Assembly: GCF_014189535.1 (NCBI RefSeq)
Contig: NZ_CP050308.1
Location: 2,717,001 to 2,781,000 of the forward strand
DNA length: 64,000 bases
DNA from: Rhizobium lusitanum
Lineage (GTDB): Bacteria; Pseudomonadota; Alphaproteobacteria; Rhizobiales; Rhizobiaceae
Direction of reading: 5' to 3'
Positions 47,106 to 56,300 of the stretch are shown in pieces; the stretch's first letter is position 1, and every line of letters starts with the position of its first letter. The notes under the pieces were generated by a model. It ran no database searches. It had not been told where the DNA came from and was given only the letters and a program-made list of their open reading frames with translations. Position numbers and translations under genes: made by a program.

Positions 47106-47933
47106 CTAATTGACCGCTTTCTTGGTATTGTCGCTGGCGGCGAGTTTCTGCCAGGAATTCTGTTGCGCCAGCATGCCGCGCAGATAGGCCACATTGGCAT
47201 CGGCCTGCTGCTGCGTCAGTTCCTGCCGGGCGATCTGCTCTGCCTCGGGAAAGCGGCCCTCCAGGCCGACGACGAGGGCCAGGTTCTGGCGCACGCGGCT
47301 GTCAGCTGTCGGCTGGCCGGCGGCGGAGCGAAGATAGCTTTCGGCGGACTTGAGGTCGCCGGTCAGCACATAGGACATGCCGAGATTGGAAAGGATGGAC
47401 GGTTCATTCGGGGCCAGCACCAGCGCGTCGCGATATTTGCCGCGGGCCTCGTTCGAGCGGCCGAGTTGGTCGAGGATAGCGCCTTCGGCCGAAACCAGCC
47501 GCCAGTCCGGGCGGTCCGGCATCTGCGCGCGGTCGATGGTTGCCAGCGCCTCTTGCAGTTGGCCTGCCGCCGCCTGCGCCTTGCCGTAGGCCGCGAGAAC
47601 GCCGCGGTCGCTCGGATGGGTGATCGCCACCTGCTGCATGACGGCGAGAGCCTGTTCGTTGCGGCCGGTCATGCGCAGCACGTTGGCGTAGTTGACGCCG
47701 GTGTCGCGGTCCTTCGGATTGGTGTCGTAGGCTTTGCCGAGGGTGAGGGTTGCTCGGGCAAGGTCGGCGCTGTCCATCTGGTCGACCGGCTTCGACACCG
47801 TCGGGATCGAACCGGTCGTCATCTTGTCCTTGCCCGTCGTCGAGCAGCCTGCCAGCGCAAGCGCCAGAAGGGCAGCCGATGCGCCACGGAAAAGGAAAGT
47901 CTTGAGTGAAGACGTGGTTGAGGCGGCGGACAT
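47106..47933 (-). CDS. TadD-like TPR lipoprotein
   Basis: 275-residue TPR protein. The signal peptide ends in the lipobox LAGC (ALALAGCSTTG), so it is probably an outer-membrane lipoprotein. At least five tetratricopeptide repeats run from about residue 55 to 240, for example YDTNPKDRDTGVNYANVLRM and LAPNEPSILSNLGMSYVLTG. TadD pilotins help the secretin reach the outer membrane, which fits its place at the end of the tad locus. It is convergent with the LysE gene. Confidence 0.87.
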   Translation of the reverse strand: MSAASTTSSLKTFLFRGASAALLALALAGCSTTGKDKMTTGSIPTVSKPVDQMDSADLARATLTLGKAYDTNPKDRDTGVNYANVLRMTGRNEQALAVMQQVAITHPSDRGVLAAYGKAQAAAGQLQEALATIDRAQMPDRPDWRLVSAEGAILDQLGRSNEARGKYRDALVLAPNEPSILSNLGMSYVLTGDLKSAESYLRSAAGQPTADSRVRQNLALVVGLEGRFPEAEQIARQELTQQQADANVAYLRGMLAQQNSWQKLAASDNTKKAVN

Positions 47934-48018
47934 GTCCCTATCCCTGAATGTCAGAGTCCTGCGTCTGGCCTCAAATCGGAACAGGGAAAGGTTTGACGCA
48001 ATGTTCGCTCCAGCAATA

Positions 48019-48030
48019 ATCTGTTAACCC
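48019..48030. promoter_or_regulatory. ATCTGTTAACCC word upstream of the TadD-like gene
   Basis: The same 12-bp word occurs before pilA (37230-37241). A second GTTAAC (palindromic CAGTTAACTG) follows at about 48039-48048. It may be a shared regulator site (CtrA-like TTAACC). The sequence identity is seen; the function is inferred. Confidence 0.35.
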
Positions 48031-48080
48031 TAACAGACAGTTAACTGATGATTCCCTGAAATGACCGCCAAAGGATAGTC

Positions 48081-49472
48081 ATGGCCCCCTATCAGTACAT
48101 CGAGCGCGCGACGCCGTTCAATTCGAAGGGTGGCGCGACGCTGCCTATCTTCGCCGTCACCCCGGCGCATATCGAGACCGGCACCATCGATCCCATCGCG
48201 CTCGATTGGGCACATAAGGCCGGCTACAGGGCGGAAAGCGGCTCGCTGTTGCTGATCCCGACAGCCGATGGCCAGCTCGGTGGCGCGCTGTTCGGCCTCG
48301 GCTCCAACCCCTCGGAACAGCCTTTCCTGACCGGCAAGCTGGCGCGCAGCCTGCCGGCCGGCGAGTGGCATATCGAGACCGCGCCGCTGACGGCGAACCG
48401 TCTCTCGCTCGGCTTCGGCCTCGGCAGCTACCGCTTCGACCGCTATAAGTCGGAAAAGGCGGCCGGACCCACGCTGATGATCCCGCGCGACGCCGACGCC
48501 GCCGATATCAAGCGGCAGCTTGCCGGCGTCTTCCTCGCCCGCGACCTCATCAATACGCCGACCAACGACATGGGGCCGGAACAGCTCGAAGCTGCTTTCC
48601 GGGCGCTTGCCGAGCACTACAAGGCGGAGATGTCCGTCATCATCGGCGATGATCTCCTGAAGGAGAATTTCCCGCTGGTGCACACCGTCGGCCGCGCCAG
48701 CGCCGATGCGCCGCGCCTCCTGGAACTGCGCTGGGGCAAGAAGGGCCATCGCCGTATCACACTGGTCGGCAAGGGCGTCTGCTTCGATACCGGCGGCCTC
48801 GACATCAAGCCGGCCTCCTCGATGCTGCTGATGAAGAAGGACATGGGTGGTGCGGCCAATGTCATGGGCCTCGCATTGATGATCATGGACGCCAAGCTGA
48901 AGGTCGATCTGCGCGTCATTGTGCCTGTCGTCGAAAACTCGATTTCCGCCAATGCCTTCCGCCCAGGCGACATCTATCGGAGCCGCAAGGGCCTGACCGT
49001 GCAGATCGACAACACCGATGCAGAGGGCCGGTTGATCCTCGCCGATGCACTCGCCTATGCCGATGAAGACGCGCCGGACCTGATGATCGACATGGCGACA
49101 TTGACGGGTGCTGCCCGTGTTGCCCTGGGCCCGGACCTGCCACCCTTCTTCACCGACGACAACGATCTCGCCCGCGATCTCACCGAGGCGAGCCTGGAGA
49201 CCGACGATCCACTCTGGCGCCTGCCGCTCTATAATGGCTACGACAAGGATATCCGCGCCAAATTCGCCGATATCACCAACGCCCCTTCCGGCGGCATGGC
49301 CGGCTCGATCACCGCAGCACTGTTCCTGCGACGCTTCGTGACGAAGACCCCGAGCTGGGTGCATTTCGATATCTACGGCTGGGCCCAGAACGAACGTCCG
49401 CATTCGCCGGGCGGCGGCGAGGCGCAGGCGATCCGGGCGCTGTATCATCACATCCGTGAGAGTGTGCGGTAG
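48081..49472 (+). CDS. Leucyl aminopeptidase family protein (M17)
   Basis: 463-residue two-metal aminopeptidase. The catalytic C-terminal domain has GKGVCFDTGGLDIKPASSML, the KKDMGGAANV lysine/metal block, and NTDAEGRLILADAL. All metal ligands and the catalytic Arg are present. The N-terminal domain is shorter and divergent compared with E. coli PepA (503 residues), which fits the second rhizobial M17 subgroup. AAGGA is 5 nt before the ATG. Monocistronic. Confidence 0.9.
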   Translation: MAPYQYIERATPFNSKGGATLPIFAVTPAHIETGTIDPIALDWAHKAGYRAESGSLLLIPTADGQLGGALFGLGSNPSEQPFLTGKLARSLPAGEWHIETAPLTANRLSLGFGLGSYRFDRYKSEKAAGPTLMIPRDADAADIKRQLAGVFLARDLINTPTNDMGPEQLEAAFRALAEHYKAEMSVIIGDDLLKENFPLVHTVGRASADAPRLLELRWGKKGHRRITLVGKGVCFDTGGLDIKPASSMLLMKKDMGGAANVMGLALMIMDAKLKVDLRVIVPVVENSISANAFRPGDIYRSRKGLTVQIDNTDAEGRLILADALAYADEDAPDLMIDMATLTGAARVALGPDLPPFFTDDNDLARDLTEASLETDDPLWRLPLYNGYDKDIRAKFADITNAPSGGMAGSITAALFLRRFVTKTPSWVHFDIYGWAQNERPHSPGGGEAQAIRALYHHIRESVR

Positions 49473-49522
49473 GGGCTGATCGGTACGACGGGTCGGCTCT
49501 TTGATATGCCGAGCCTGTGATA

Positions 49523-49709
49523 CCCCCCTCTGTCACTCCGTGACATCTCCCCCACAAGGGGGGAGATTGTTGGGAGTTTGCCGCGTGCCCTCCGTAAAGC
49601 AGCAAAGTGCCGTTTCAGCAGGTTCGATGTTTGTTTAGGGCAAGAGCGTGTCGCGAGTTACCAATCTCCCCCTTGTGGGGGAGATGTCACGTTAGTGACA
49701 GAGGGGGGG
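49523..49709. repeat. Pair of RIME-like palindromic elements in inverted orientation
   Basis: Copy 1 (49523-49569) and copy 2 (49662-49709) are near-exact reverse complements, separated by 92 bp. Each contains two nested hairpins: CTCTGTCA/TGACAT-type arms, and ATCTCCCCC with GGGGGAGAT around ACAA or TTGT. The pattern matches the Rhizobium intergenic mosaic elements I know from rhizobial genomes. No coding capacity. They fill most of the 367-bp gap after the aminopeptidase. Confidence 0.85.
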
Positions 49710-49839
49710 TGTGCACTCTCAGCCTACGCTGTAGCCCATATCGTCACTCACACTTCTTCGTAGAGGTAGTGCTGAAAGACCCCTTGAATCCGCCACGATC
49801 TTGGCCGAAACTGAAACGGTAGCGTAACGATCTTCGGGG

Positions 49840-50196
49840 TTGCCTTTGCCGCTTGAACTCTCTGCCTCGCAGGCTCTTGGCCTCTGGCATGGCGTGGCGC
49901 TCGAACAAGTGCGCCGCGAGGATCATGATTTGACCCTGCGGCAGACAACAATCCTCCTGCAGATCTATCTCGTGCCGCCGCCGCATACGGTGCGCGGGCT
50001 TGCCGCGACGCTTGGCGTCACCAAGCCGGTTATCACCCGCGCGCTTGACACCATGGGCGAGATGGGGCTGGTCGACCGCGTGCGCGACGACCGCGATCGT
50101 CGCAATGTCATTATCAAGCGCACGGTAACCGGCGCGCTCTATCTCGAAAAGCTAGGTGATCTCGTCATCGCGCAAGGCCGCAAACTATCAGTCTAG
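49840..50196 (+). CDS. MarR-like regulator with TTG start
   Basis: 118-residue winged-helix protein. HTH region VRGLAATLGVTKPVITRALD and wing DRVRDDRDRRNVIIKRT are of MarR type. An in-frame stop at 49825-49827 and the lack of ATG/GTG before the conserved domain leave TTG at 49840 or 49846; GGGG at 49836-49839 favours 49846. It lacks the long N-terminal dimerisation helix of full-length MarR proteins. The NlpC/P60 gene follows after 11 nt, so the two are co-transcribed. Confidence 0.78.
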   Translation: MPLPLELSASQALGLWHGVALEQVRREDHDLTLRQTTILLQIYLVPPPHTVRGLAATLGVTKPVITRALDTMGEMGLVDRVRDDRDRRNVIIKRTVTGALYLEKLGDLVIAQGRKLSV

Positions 50197-50207
50197 GGAC
50201 AATCGTC

Positions 50208-51062
50208 ATGACGCTCGACCGCCGCCTTCATGCCTACCGGCCCGATCTCGCCGAAGCCTCTCTTCGGGGCAAGGTCGAGGCCGAGCGTTTCGTCGAGGGT
50301 GTGAGCGCGCAGGTGGTCGTCCCCGTCATCGCGCTTCGTCCTCAGCCGGATCTGGCACGCGGCATCGATACGGAGCTGTTGCTCGGTGAGGATGTCATGG
50401 TCTTCGAGCGCAAGGATGGTTGGGCTTGGGTGAAGGCCGTTTCGGACGGTTATGTCGGCTATCTTCCCGAAGATGCGATCAAGGAGGGGCTGACCGCACC
50501 GACCCATATCGTCGTGCCGCAGCGGACTTTCCTTTATTCGGAGCCGGAACTACGCAAGCCCTATACCGACGTGCTCTCCATGGGCAGTCGTCTGAGGGTC
50601 GCAGGCACGGCAGAGGCGCGAGGCAATCATTATGTCGTGCTGGAAGACGGCACCGCTGTCTTCGCCAAGCATGTGCAGCCTATCGGCTATAATGACGGTG
50701 GCGATTATGTCGATGTCGCCGCGAAATTCATGGAAACGCCCTATCTCTGGGGCGGCCGCTCCGGTCTCGGTATCGACTGCTCCAGCCTGATCCAGCTTGC
50801 GCTCCTGATGACAGGCCGCGCCGCGCCGCGCGATTCCGACATGCAGGCGGCCGGGCTTGGCGAGCCGATCGCCCGCGAAGAACTGAAGCGCGGAGACTTT
50901 GTTTTCTGGAAGGGCCACGCGGCGGTGATGGAAGATCTTGAAACCATCATCCATGCCAACGGCCATACCATGACGGTCGCACGCGAGAATTTCGCGGCCG
51001 CCGTGGAGCGCATCGGCTGGCTTTATGAGTATCCGACCGGTTACCGCCGCCTCAGCGATTGA
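50208..51062 (+). CDS. NlpC/P60 family cell-wall hydrolase
   Basis: 284-residue cysteine peptidase with two SH3-like domains (about 35-95 and 97-160) before the C-terminal NlpC/P60 domain. The catalytic Cys191 is in GLGIDCSSLIQ and His237 in FWKGHAAVM, with a polar third residue near HANGH. This is the architecture of gamma-D-glutamyl-diamino acid endopeptidases such as YkfC. There is no signal peptide, so a cytosolic role in murein-peptide recycling is more likely than cell-wall cutting. It is co-transcribed with the MarR-like gene. Confidence 0.87.
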   Translation: MTLDRRLHAYRPDLAEASLRGKVEAERFVEGVSAQVVVPVIALRPQPDLARGIDTELLLGEDVMVFERKDGWAWVKAVSDGYVGYLPEDAIKEGLTAPTHIVVPQRTFLYSEPELRKPYTDVLSMGSRLRVAGTAEARGNHYVVLEDGTAVFAKHVQPIGYNDGGDYVDVAAKFMETPYLWGGRSGLGIDCSSLIQLALLMTGRAAPRDSDMQAAGLGEPIAREELKRGDFVFWKGHAAVMEDLETIIHANGHTMTVARENFAAAVERIGWLYEYPTGYRRLSD

Positions 51063-51139
51063 ACCCTGATCGGAACCGTCGCTGATCTGGGCCGTTACTC
51101 TCTCGATTGAACATCGTTTTGTTCGAGAGGAGAAGCATC

Positions 51140-51379
51140 ATGCCGATTACCGCGATGGAACAGGCGATCAGGGATATTCTCGGCGACAGCCATCTCAGGC
51201 GCAACCGCAAGATCGACCGGTTGCTCGAGCTGCAGAGCGAAGCGCGCGGCATCCAGCGCGCCGGCAGCGAAAGTGCGATGAGTGCTGACGACGGCCTTCA
51301 GGATGATCTGCGCGTGATCGAAAAGGCGTTGCAGGAGCTTGGCGCCGATGTCGAGGAAAAGGGTGCGGCGACGTTGTAG
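51140..51379 (+). CDS. Small hypothetical protein, helical
   Basis: 79 residues from ATG at 51140 preceded by GAGAGGAGAAG. It is charged, with no signal or membrane segment, and is probably two or three helices (AMEQAIRDILGDSHLRRNRK; LQDDLRVIEKALQELGADVE). I do not recognise the family. It is convergent with the amidase (8 bp gap). Confidence 0.7.
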   Translation: MPITAMEQAIRDILGDSHLRRNRKIDRLLELQSEARGIQRAGSESAMSADDGLQDDLRVIEKALQELGADVEEKGAATL

Positions 51380-51387
51380 CGGGGATA

Positions 51388-52779
51388 CTAGGCCGGCGCT
51401 TTCGGCCAGTTTGTCACGCCACCGGTCCATGTCTCGAAGGCTTTCGAAAGTTTCAGAACCAGCATGTCACCAAAACGCGGACCGACGATCTGCAGGCCGA
51501 TCGGCATGCCGGAGCGGGAGAAGCCGCAATTGATCGAGGAGGCCGGCTGCTCCGACATGTTCCAGGGAACGGTGAAGCCGATGTGTTCGAAGGGCAGGGC
51601 CGGATCGTTGGTGGGTGAGGCCCATTCGGCCGGATAAGAGACGATCGGATTGGTCGGCGACAGCACCGCGTCGACCTGCGTGAAGAGCCTGCCGCAACTC
51701 TTGCACATCTCGATCGTCTGGTTGAAGCCGCGCACGGCATCGACGCCGCTGATATCGGCACCGCTCTTTGCCCAGCTGTGGATATAGGGCAGGATCATCT
51801 CGCGGCGCTCTTCGCTCAGATTGACGATATCGCCCCAGAAACGCGCCCGCCAGAAGACATCCAACCCATCCAGCATCTGCCGGGTTAGCACCGGCGCGAC
51901 ATCGACGATGATGGCGCCGGCCTCTTCGAAACGCTTGGCGGCGGCAACGACTGCATCGCGCACTTCTTCATCGACAGGCAGGCCGCAGCCGGCATCAAGC
52001 ATCAGGCCGATCTTCAGCCCACGCACGTCGATATCGAGATCCATCCAGTCGACGTCAGTGGGTGGCAGGCTGGTGCCGTCGCGCCAGTCGGGACGCGAGA
52101 GCGTCGCCATGGAAAAGGCGGCGTCCTCGACCGTGCGGGTCATCGGCCCGGCGCAGCGGCCGACATAATAGGGGTCGACCGGAATGCGGCCATGGCTCGG
52201 CTTGAAGCCGAAAATGCCGGTCCAGCCGGCGGGCAGACGCACCGAGCCGCCAATATCCGTACCGATATGCAGCGGGCCGTAGCCGGCAGCCGCTGCTGCC
52301 GAAGCACCGGCGCTGGAGCCGCCGGGGTTCTGCGAGGGGTCCCACGGATTGCGGCTGAGCTTGTGGAAGCTGGAAAGGCCGGAAGACAGCATGCCGTAGT
52401 CCGGGCAAGTGGTCTTGGCAAAGATCACTGCGCCATCCTCGCGCATGCGGGCAGCGATCGGCGCGTCTTCAGCAGCGGGAACGAGCTCTACGGCGGCCGT
52501 GCCGAGTGGCACCGGCTGGCCCTTGGTCGCGATCAATTCCTTGAGTGTGACGGGAATGCCATCCAGCGGCCCGAGCGGTGCGCCTTTTGCCCAGCGCTCG
52601 GTAGAGGCGGAGGCCTGCTTGCGCGCGTCTTCCGGATCATAGGCGTAGAGGGCTGCTATGGTCGGCTCCCAGGCCGCGATATGCGTTTCCAGCGCCAGCC
52701 AGTATTCGCTCGGCGAAAGGCTCTTTGCGGAAAACTTCTCGAGGAGTTGACGGATGGAAAGATCGGTCGTTTCAGTCAT
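51388..52779 (-). CDS. Amidase signature family hydrolase
   Basis: 463-residue amidase signature enzyme. The Ser-cisSer-Lys triad is visible: Lys80 (VTLKEL), Ser155 in GGSSAG and nucleophile Ser179 in GTDIGGSVRLPAG. Members hydrolyse small amides, cyclic dimers, carbamates or peptide amides; GatA is an unlikely identity because gatB/gatC are absent. It is the last gene of the minus-strand dpp-type operon, 25 bp after dppC, so its substrate is probably what the transporter brings in. Confidence 0.88.
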   Translation of the reverse strand: MTETTDLSIRQLLEKFSAKSLSPSEYWLALETHIAAWEPTIAALYAYDPEDARKQASASTERWAKGAPLGPLDGIPVTLKELIATKGQPVPLGTAAVELVPAAEDAPIAARMREDGAVIFAKTTCPDYGMLSSGLSSFHKLSRNPWDPSQNPGGSSAGASAAAAAGYGPLHIGTDIGGSVRLPAGWTGIFGFKPSHGRIPVDPYYVGRCAGPMTRTVEDAAFSMATLSRPDWRDGTSLPPTDVDWMDLDIDVRGLKIGLMLDAGCGLPVDEEVRDAVVAAAKRFEEAGAIIVDVAPVLTRQMLDGLDVFWRARFWGDIVNLSEERREMILPYIHSWAKSGADISGVDAVRGFNQTIEMCKSCGRLFTQVDAVLSPTNPIVSYPAEWASPTNDPALPFEHIGFTVPWNMSEQPASSINCGFSRSGMPIGLQIVGPRFGDMLVLKLSKAFETWTGGVTNWPKAPA

Positions 52780-52804
52780 GGTCTATACTCTTCGTGGTCT
52801 GAAT

Positions 52805-53662
52805 TCAGCGGCGGGCGTCGCGCGGATCGAGAAGATCCCGCAGGCCGTCGCCGAGCATGTTGAAACCGAGAACAGAGAGCGCGATGGCGAGGCCCGGCAG
52901 AATGGCGAGCCAGGGCGCCAGCCCGAGATAAGTCTGGGCATCCGCCAGCATCCGCCCCCAGGTCGGGGCCGGCGGCGGCACGCCGAGGCCGAGGAAGCTC
53001 AGGCCCGCTTCGGTCAGGATCGCCAGGCCAAGCTGGATCGTCGCCTGCACGATGATGCCGCTCAGAATATTCGGCAGCACATGCCGCATGGTGATCGAGA
53101 AAGGTGTGTTGCCGATGGCGCGCGCCGCCATCACATAGTCGCGGCTCCAGGCCTGCAGCGCCGAGCTCAGCGCCACGCGGGCAAAGACCGGAACCATGAA
53201 GGTGGCGATGGCGATGATGGCGGTCAGGCGTCCCGTGCCGAGAAATGCCCCAAGGATCATTGCAGACAGAATCGGCGGCAGTGCGAAGATGACGTCGCAG
53301 GCGCGCATGATAAGCGCTTCGAATAGCCCGCGCTGCGCGGCGGCGGCAACGCCGATCATCGTGCCGATCGTGCCGCCGATCGCCACCGCCGACACTGAGA
53401 TCGATAGCGAATTCCAGCAGCCGGCCATCAGCATCGACAGCACGTCGCGGCCGAGCTGGTCGGTGCCGAGAAGGCCGAAGCCGAGCGGCGGCTGCAGCTT
53501 GTGAATGATCTGCATCTTTGCCGGCGGCAACGGCGTCCAGAAGAGCGATAGAACGGCGACGCCGACAAGCGCGAGGATGATGATCGCGCCGACGATCAGA
53601 TTGGCGCGGCGTAATGCGCGGAAACGGGAGCGGCGGCGGGCGGTGGTCTCGGCCATGGTCAT
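52805..53662 (-). CDS. Dipeptide/oligopeptide ABC transporter permease (DppC type)
   Basis: 285-residue inner-membrane permease. An Arg-rich cytoplasmic N-terminus and first membrane segment (about 20-45) lead to the short periplasmic loop with GTDQLGRDVLSMLMAG, the DppC/OppC hallmark. The core follows with the EAA loop near YVMAARAIGNTPFSITMRHV. ATGA at 53659-53662 couples it to the dppB-type gene. No ATPase gene is present in this operon, so it must borrow one from elsewhere. Confidence 0.9.
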   Translation of the reverse strand: MTMAETTARRRSRFRALRRANLIVGAIIILALVGVAVLSLFWTPLPPAKMQIIHKLQPPLGFGLLGTDQLGRDVLSMLMAGCWNSLSISVSAVAIGGTIGTMIGVAAAAQRGLFEALIMRACDVIFALPPILSAMILGAFLGTGRLTAIIAIATFMVPVFARVALSSALQAWSRDYVMAARAIGNTPFSITMRHVLPNILSGIIVQATIQLGLAILTEAGLSFLGLGVPPPAPTWGRMLADAQTYLGLAPWLAILPGLAIALSVLGFNMLGDGLRDLLDPRDARR

Positions 53663-54612
53663 CGCGCCGCTCCGCTGCGAAGTCTGGGATCGATGACCAG
53701 ATAGGAGAGATCGACCAGGAAATTGACGACGATGACAAGCCCGGCGAAGAACAGCACCACGTCCTGAAGGACAACGACGTCGCGCTGGCTGAGCGCCTGA
53801 TAGGCCAGCCGTCCGAGACCGGGCAGGTTGAAGACGTTCTCGATCAGCACCGCGCCGGCGACGAGGAAGGTGAATTGCAGGCCGAGAATGGTCATCACCG
53901 GCATCAGCGCATTGGGCACGACATGCCCCCAGAGCACCGCACTACGCGACAAGCCCTTGGCGATGGCGGTGCGGGCAAAATCCTCATGCAGCGTGTCGAG
54001 TACGGCCGAGCGGGTGACGCGGGTCAAGACGCCCGCCTGCGGCAAGGCCAGTGCGACCGCTGGCATGATCAGCGCCTTCAAAGCCGGCCACAGGCCATTG
54101 CCCCAGCCGGGAAAGCCGACGGCCGGCATCCAGCCGAGCGAGGTGGCGAACAGGAGAATCATCAATAGCCCGACCCAGAAGCCGGGCACGGCGATGCTCA
54201 TCTGCGAAAATAGCGTGGCGATGATGTTGAAGACGCCGCCGCGTTTGGCAGCGGCGGCAACCCCGAGCGGTACCGCGATCAGAATGGAAAGCAGGATGGC
54301 GAGGATAGCGAGCGGCAGCGTCACGGCCAGCCGCTCGGCGATCAGCCCGGCGACGGGCACGCCATAGGTATAGGACATGCCGAGATCGCCGGTCAGCGCG
54401 CCACCCAGCCACTGGCCGTAGCGGAGGATCAGCGACTGGTCGAGGCCCATCTCGTGCCTGAGCGCCGCCAGCGTCTCCGGCGTTGCCGAGGTGCCGAGCG
54501 TGATGGCGGCGGGATCGCCCGGCAGCAGGGCCATCACCGCAAAAAGCAGCAGCGAAACGGCGATCAGGGTCAGGAATAGGCCCATGATCCGGCGGGTGAG
54601 AAGTACGATCAT
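53659..54612 (-). CDS. Dipeptide/oligopeptide ABC transporter permease (DppB type)
   Basis: 317-residue permease with six predicted membrane segments. The N-terminal segment of DppB type (RRIMGLFLTLIAVSLLLFAV) and the EAA loop DFARTAIAKGLSRSAVLWGH are clear. It pairs with the DppC-type permease, with which it overlaps by four bases. The binding protein gene lies 48 bp upstream. Confidence 0.9.
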   Translation of the reverse strand: MIVLLTRRIMGLFLTLIAVSLLLFAVMALLPGDPAAITLGTSATPETLAALRHEMGLDQSLILRYGQWLGGALTGDLGMSYTYGVPVAGLIAERLAVTLPLAILAILLSILIAVPLGVAAAAKRGGVFNIIATLFSQMSIAVPGFWVGLLMILLFATSLGWMPAVGFPGWGNGLWPALKALIMPAVALALPQAGVLTRVTRSAVLDTLHEDFARTAIAKGLSRSAVLWGHVVPNALMPVMTILGLQFTFLVAGAVLIENVFNLPGLGRLAYQALSQRDVVVLQDVVLFFAGLVIVVNFLVDLSYLVIDPRLRSGAAR

Positions 54613-54660
54613 TGCATGTCCATGGCCGGGTTACGCCCGGCTGCGCGGCGCTGAAAGAGG

Positions 54661-56190
54661 TCAGTCTTCCCAGGAAACGTTGGTGAGGACGTTCGAGGGG
54701 ATCGGCTCGTTCTCCCAGAGCCCTTTCAGCTTCTTGTCCCAGACGCCGAGTTTCGGCATGACGAAGAGGAAGAGCGCCGGCACATCCTCGGCGAGGATCG
54801 TCTGTGCCTGGCCATAGAGCTTGTCCTGCTCGGCCGGATCGGCGGTGAGCTGGACCTTCTTCATCAGGTCGTTGAAGGCTGGGTTCTTATAGTTGAAATA
54901 ATAGGGGTCGCGCGCATAGATGTCGATGTCGCGCGGCTCGGCATGGGCGACGATGGTCATGTCGTAATCGCGGCCGGTAAAGACGTCCTGCACCCATTTC
55001 GCCGGGAATTCCGTCGGCTCGATATTCATGGTGACGCCGATGTCCGCGAACATCGCCTGCATCACCTGGGCGCTTCTGGGCGCATAGGCCATTTGCGGCG
55101 TCTTGATGGTGAAGGTGAAGCCGTTCGGATAGCCGGCTTCGGCGAGCAGCGCCTTTGCCTTGGCGGCGTCGAAAGGCAGCGTGCCGGTCAGATCCTGATA
55201 GCCCGGATCGTTCGGCGTATAGTGGCTGCCGATCGCGGTGCCGAAGCCAGACCAGGCGCCGTCGATGACTGTTTTGCGGTCGAGCGCCATCATCAGCGCC
55301 TGGCGCACCCGCTTGTCGTCAAAGGGCTTGCGGGTGTTGTTCATGCCGGCGACGACCTTGAGCTCGGTGTTGCCCACTTTGGTCATCAGCCTGGGATCGC
55401 CGTCGAAGGAGCTCATCAGCTCGGGCGCGCCGAATTCCGGAAAGGCGTCGAGGTCGCCGGCTTTGAGGGCCGCGGCTTCCGCCTGCGGGTCGGGAATGAA
55501 GCGGAAGGTCACCTTCTCCAGCTTCACGTCGACGGATTTGTTCCAGTAGTCCGGGTTCTTGGCAAGCTCGACATGGTCGCCCTTGGCCCAGGACGCGAAC
55601 TTGAACGGGCCGGTGCCGACAGGCGTCGTCTTGTCGTTGGCGGTCGATTTCGGGCCGACCATGACGGAGGAAGGCCAGCCGAGCCAATAGAGCAGGCTGC
55701 CGGTTGGCGAGGAAAGATGCAGCACCAGCGTTTCGGGATCCGGCGTGTCGATCGAGGCGATGGTGGCGAAGAAGCGCTTCTGCGGATTGACGGATTTGGC
55801 GTCGCGGGCGCGGTCGAGTGTGAATTTCGCCGCCGCCGAATCAAAGGCCTGGCCATCGTGGAATTTGACGCCGCTCTGCAGCTTGAACGTATAGGTCAGC
55901 CCATCGGGAGAAATCTCCCAGCTCTTGGCAAGCTGCGGCACGACCTTGCCACTCTCATCGATCGCCACTAGCCCTTCGAAGATGTTCTGCCAGGTCACCT
56001 GACCAATGGCGACCGGCGCGGCGATCGTTGGATCGAGGCCGGTGGGCTCGACCGTCATGCCGATATTCAGCGTCGTCTTGGCGGCTTCGGCCGATGTCAT
56101 CCCCATCAACAGCAGCCCCGCCGAGATCGCGGCGCCACAGGCAAGACGGCGAGCGAAATCGCCCAGGCTCGGACGTAAAAACGTGGTCAT
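54661..56190 (-). CDS. Dipeptide/oligopeptide ABC transporter binding protein
   Basis: 509-residue SBP family 5 protein. The signal peptide core is at about residues 15-30 with cleavage after AEA (about 36). It has LNIGMTVEPTGLDPTIAAP at the mature start, the family block YTFKLQSGVKFHDGQAFDSA, and the C-terminal closing lobe. AAGGGA lies before the ATG. It is the first gene of the transporter operon and lies directly downstream of a perfect 27-bp dyad. The ligand is probably a small peptide or amide cleaved by the co-encoded amidase and DmpA-type hydrolase. Confidence 0.9.
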   Translation of the reverse strand: MTTFLRPSLGDFARRLACGAAISAGLLLMGMTSAEAAKTTLNIGMTVEPTGLDPTIAAPVAIGQVTWQNIFEGLVAIDESGKVVPQLAKSWEISPDGLTYTFKLQSGVKFHDGQAFDSAAAKFTLDRARDAKSVNPQKRFFATIASIDTPDPETLVLHLSSPTGSLLYWLGWPSSVMVGPKSTANDKTTPVGTGPFKFASWAKGDHVELAKNPDYWNKSVDVKLEKVTFRFIPDPQAEAAALKAGDLDAFPEFGAPELMSSFDGDPRLMTKVGNTELKVVAGMNNTRKPFDDKRVRQALMMALDRKTVIDGAWSGFGTAIGSHYTPNDPGYQDLTGTLPFDAAKAKALLAEAGYPNGFTFTIKTPQMAYAPRSAQVMQAMFADIGVTMNIEPTEFPAKWVQDVFTGRDYDMTIVAHAEPRDIDIYARDPYYFNYKNPAFNDLMKKVQLTADPAEQDKLYGQAQTILAEDVPALFLFVMPKLGVWDKKLKGLWENEPIPSNVLTNVSWED

Positions 56191-56300
56191 ATCAGTTCCC
56201 TTGGCTCTAGCTCGCGATACCGGCTTTTCCCTCCGACATGCGGCCCTTTTTCAAAATAGTGTCATCTCGCAGGCGCACACACAATTCTAAAAATGTGTGC

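Noticed and set aside
49523..49709. CRISPR-like array
   Set aside because: There are only two copies, in opposite orientation, each itself palindromic; they match RIME-type repeats and no cas genes occur.
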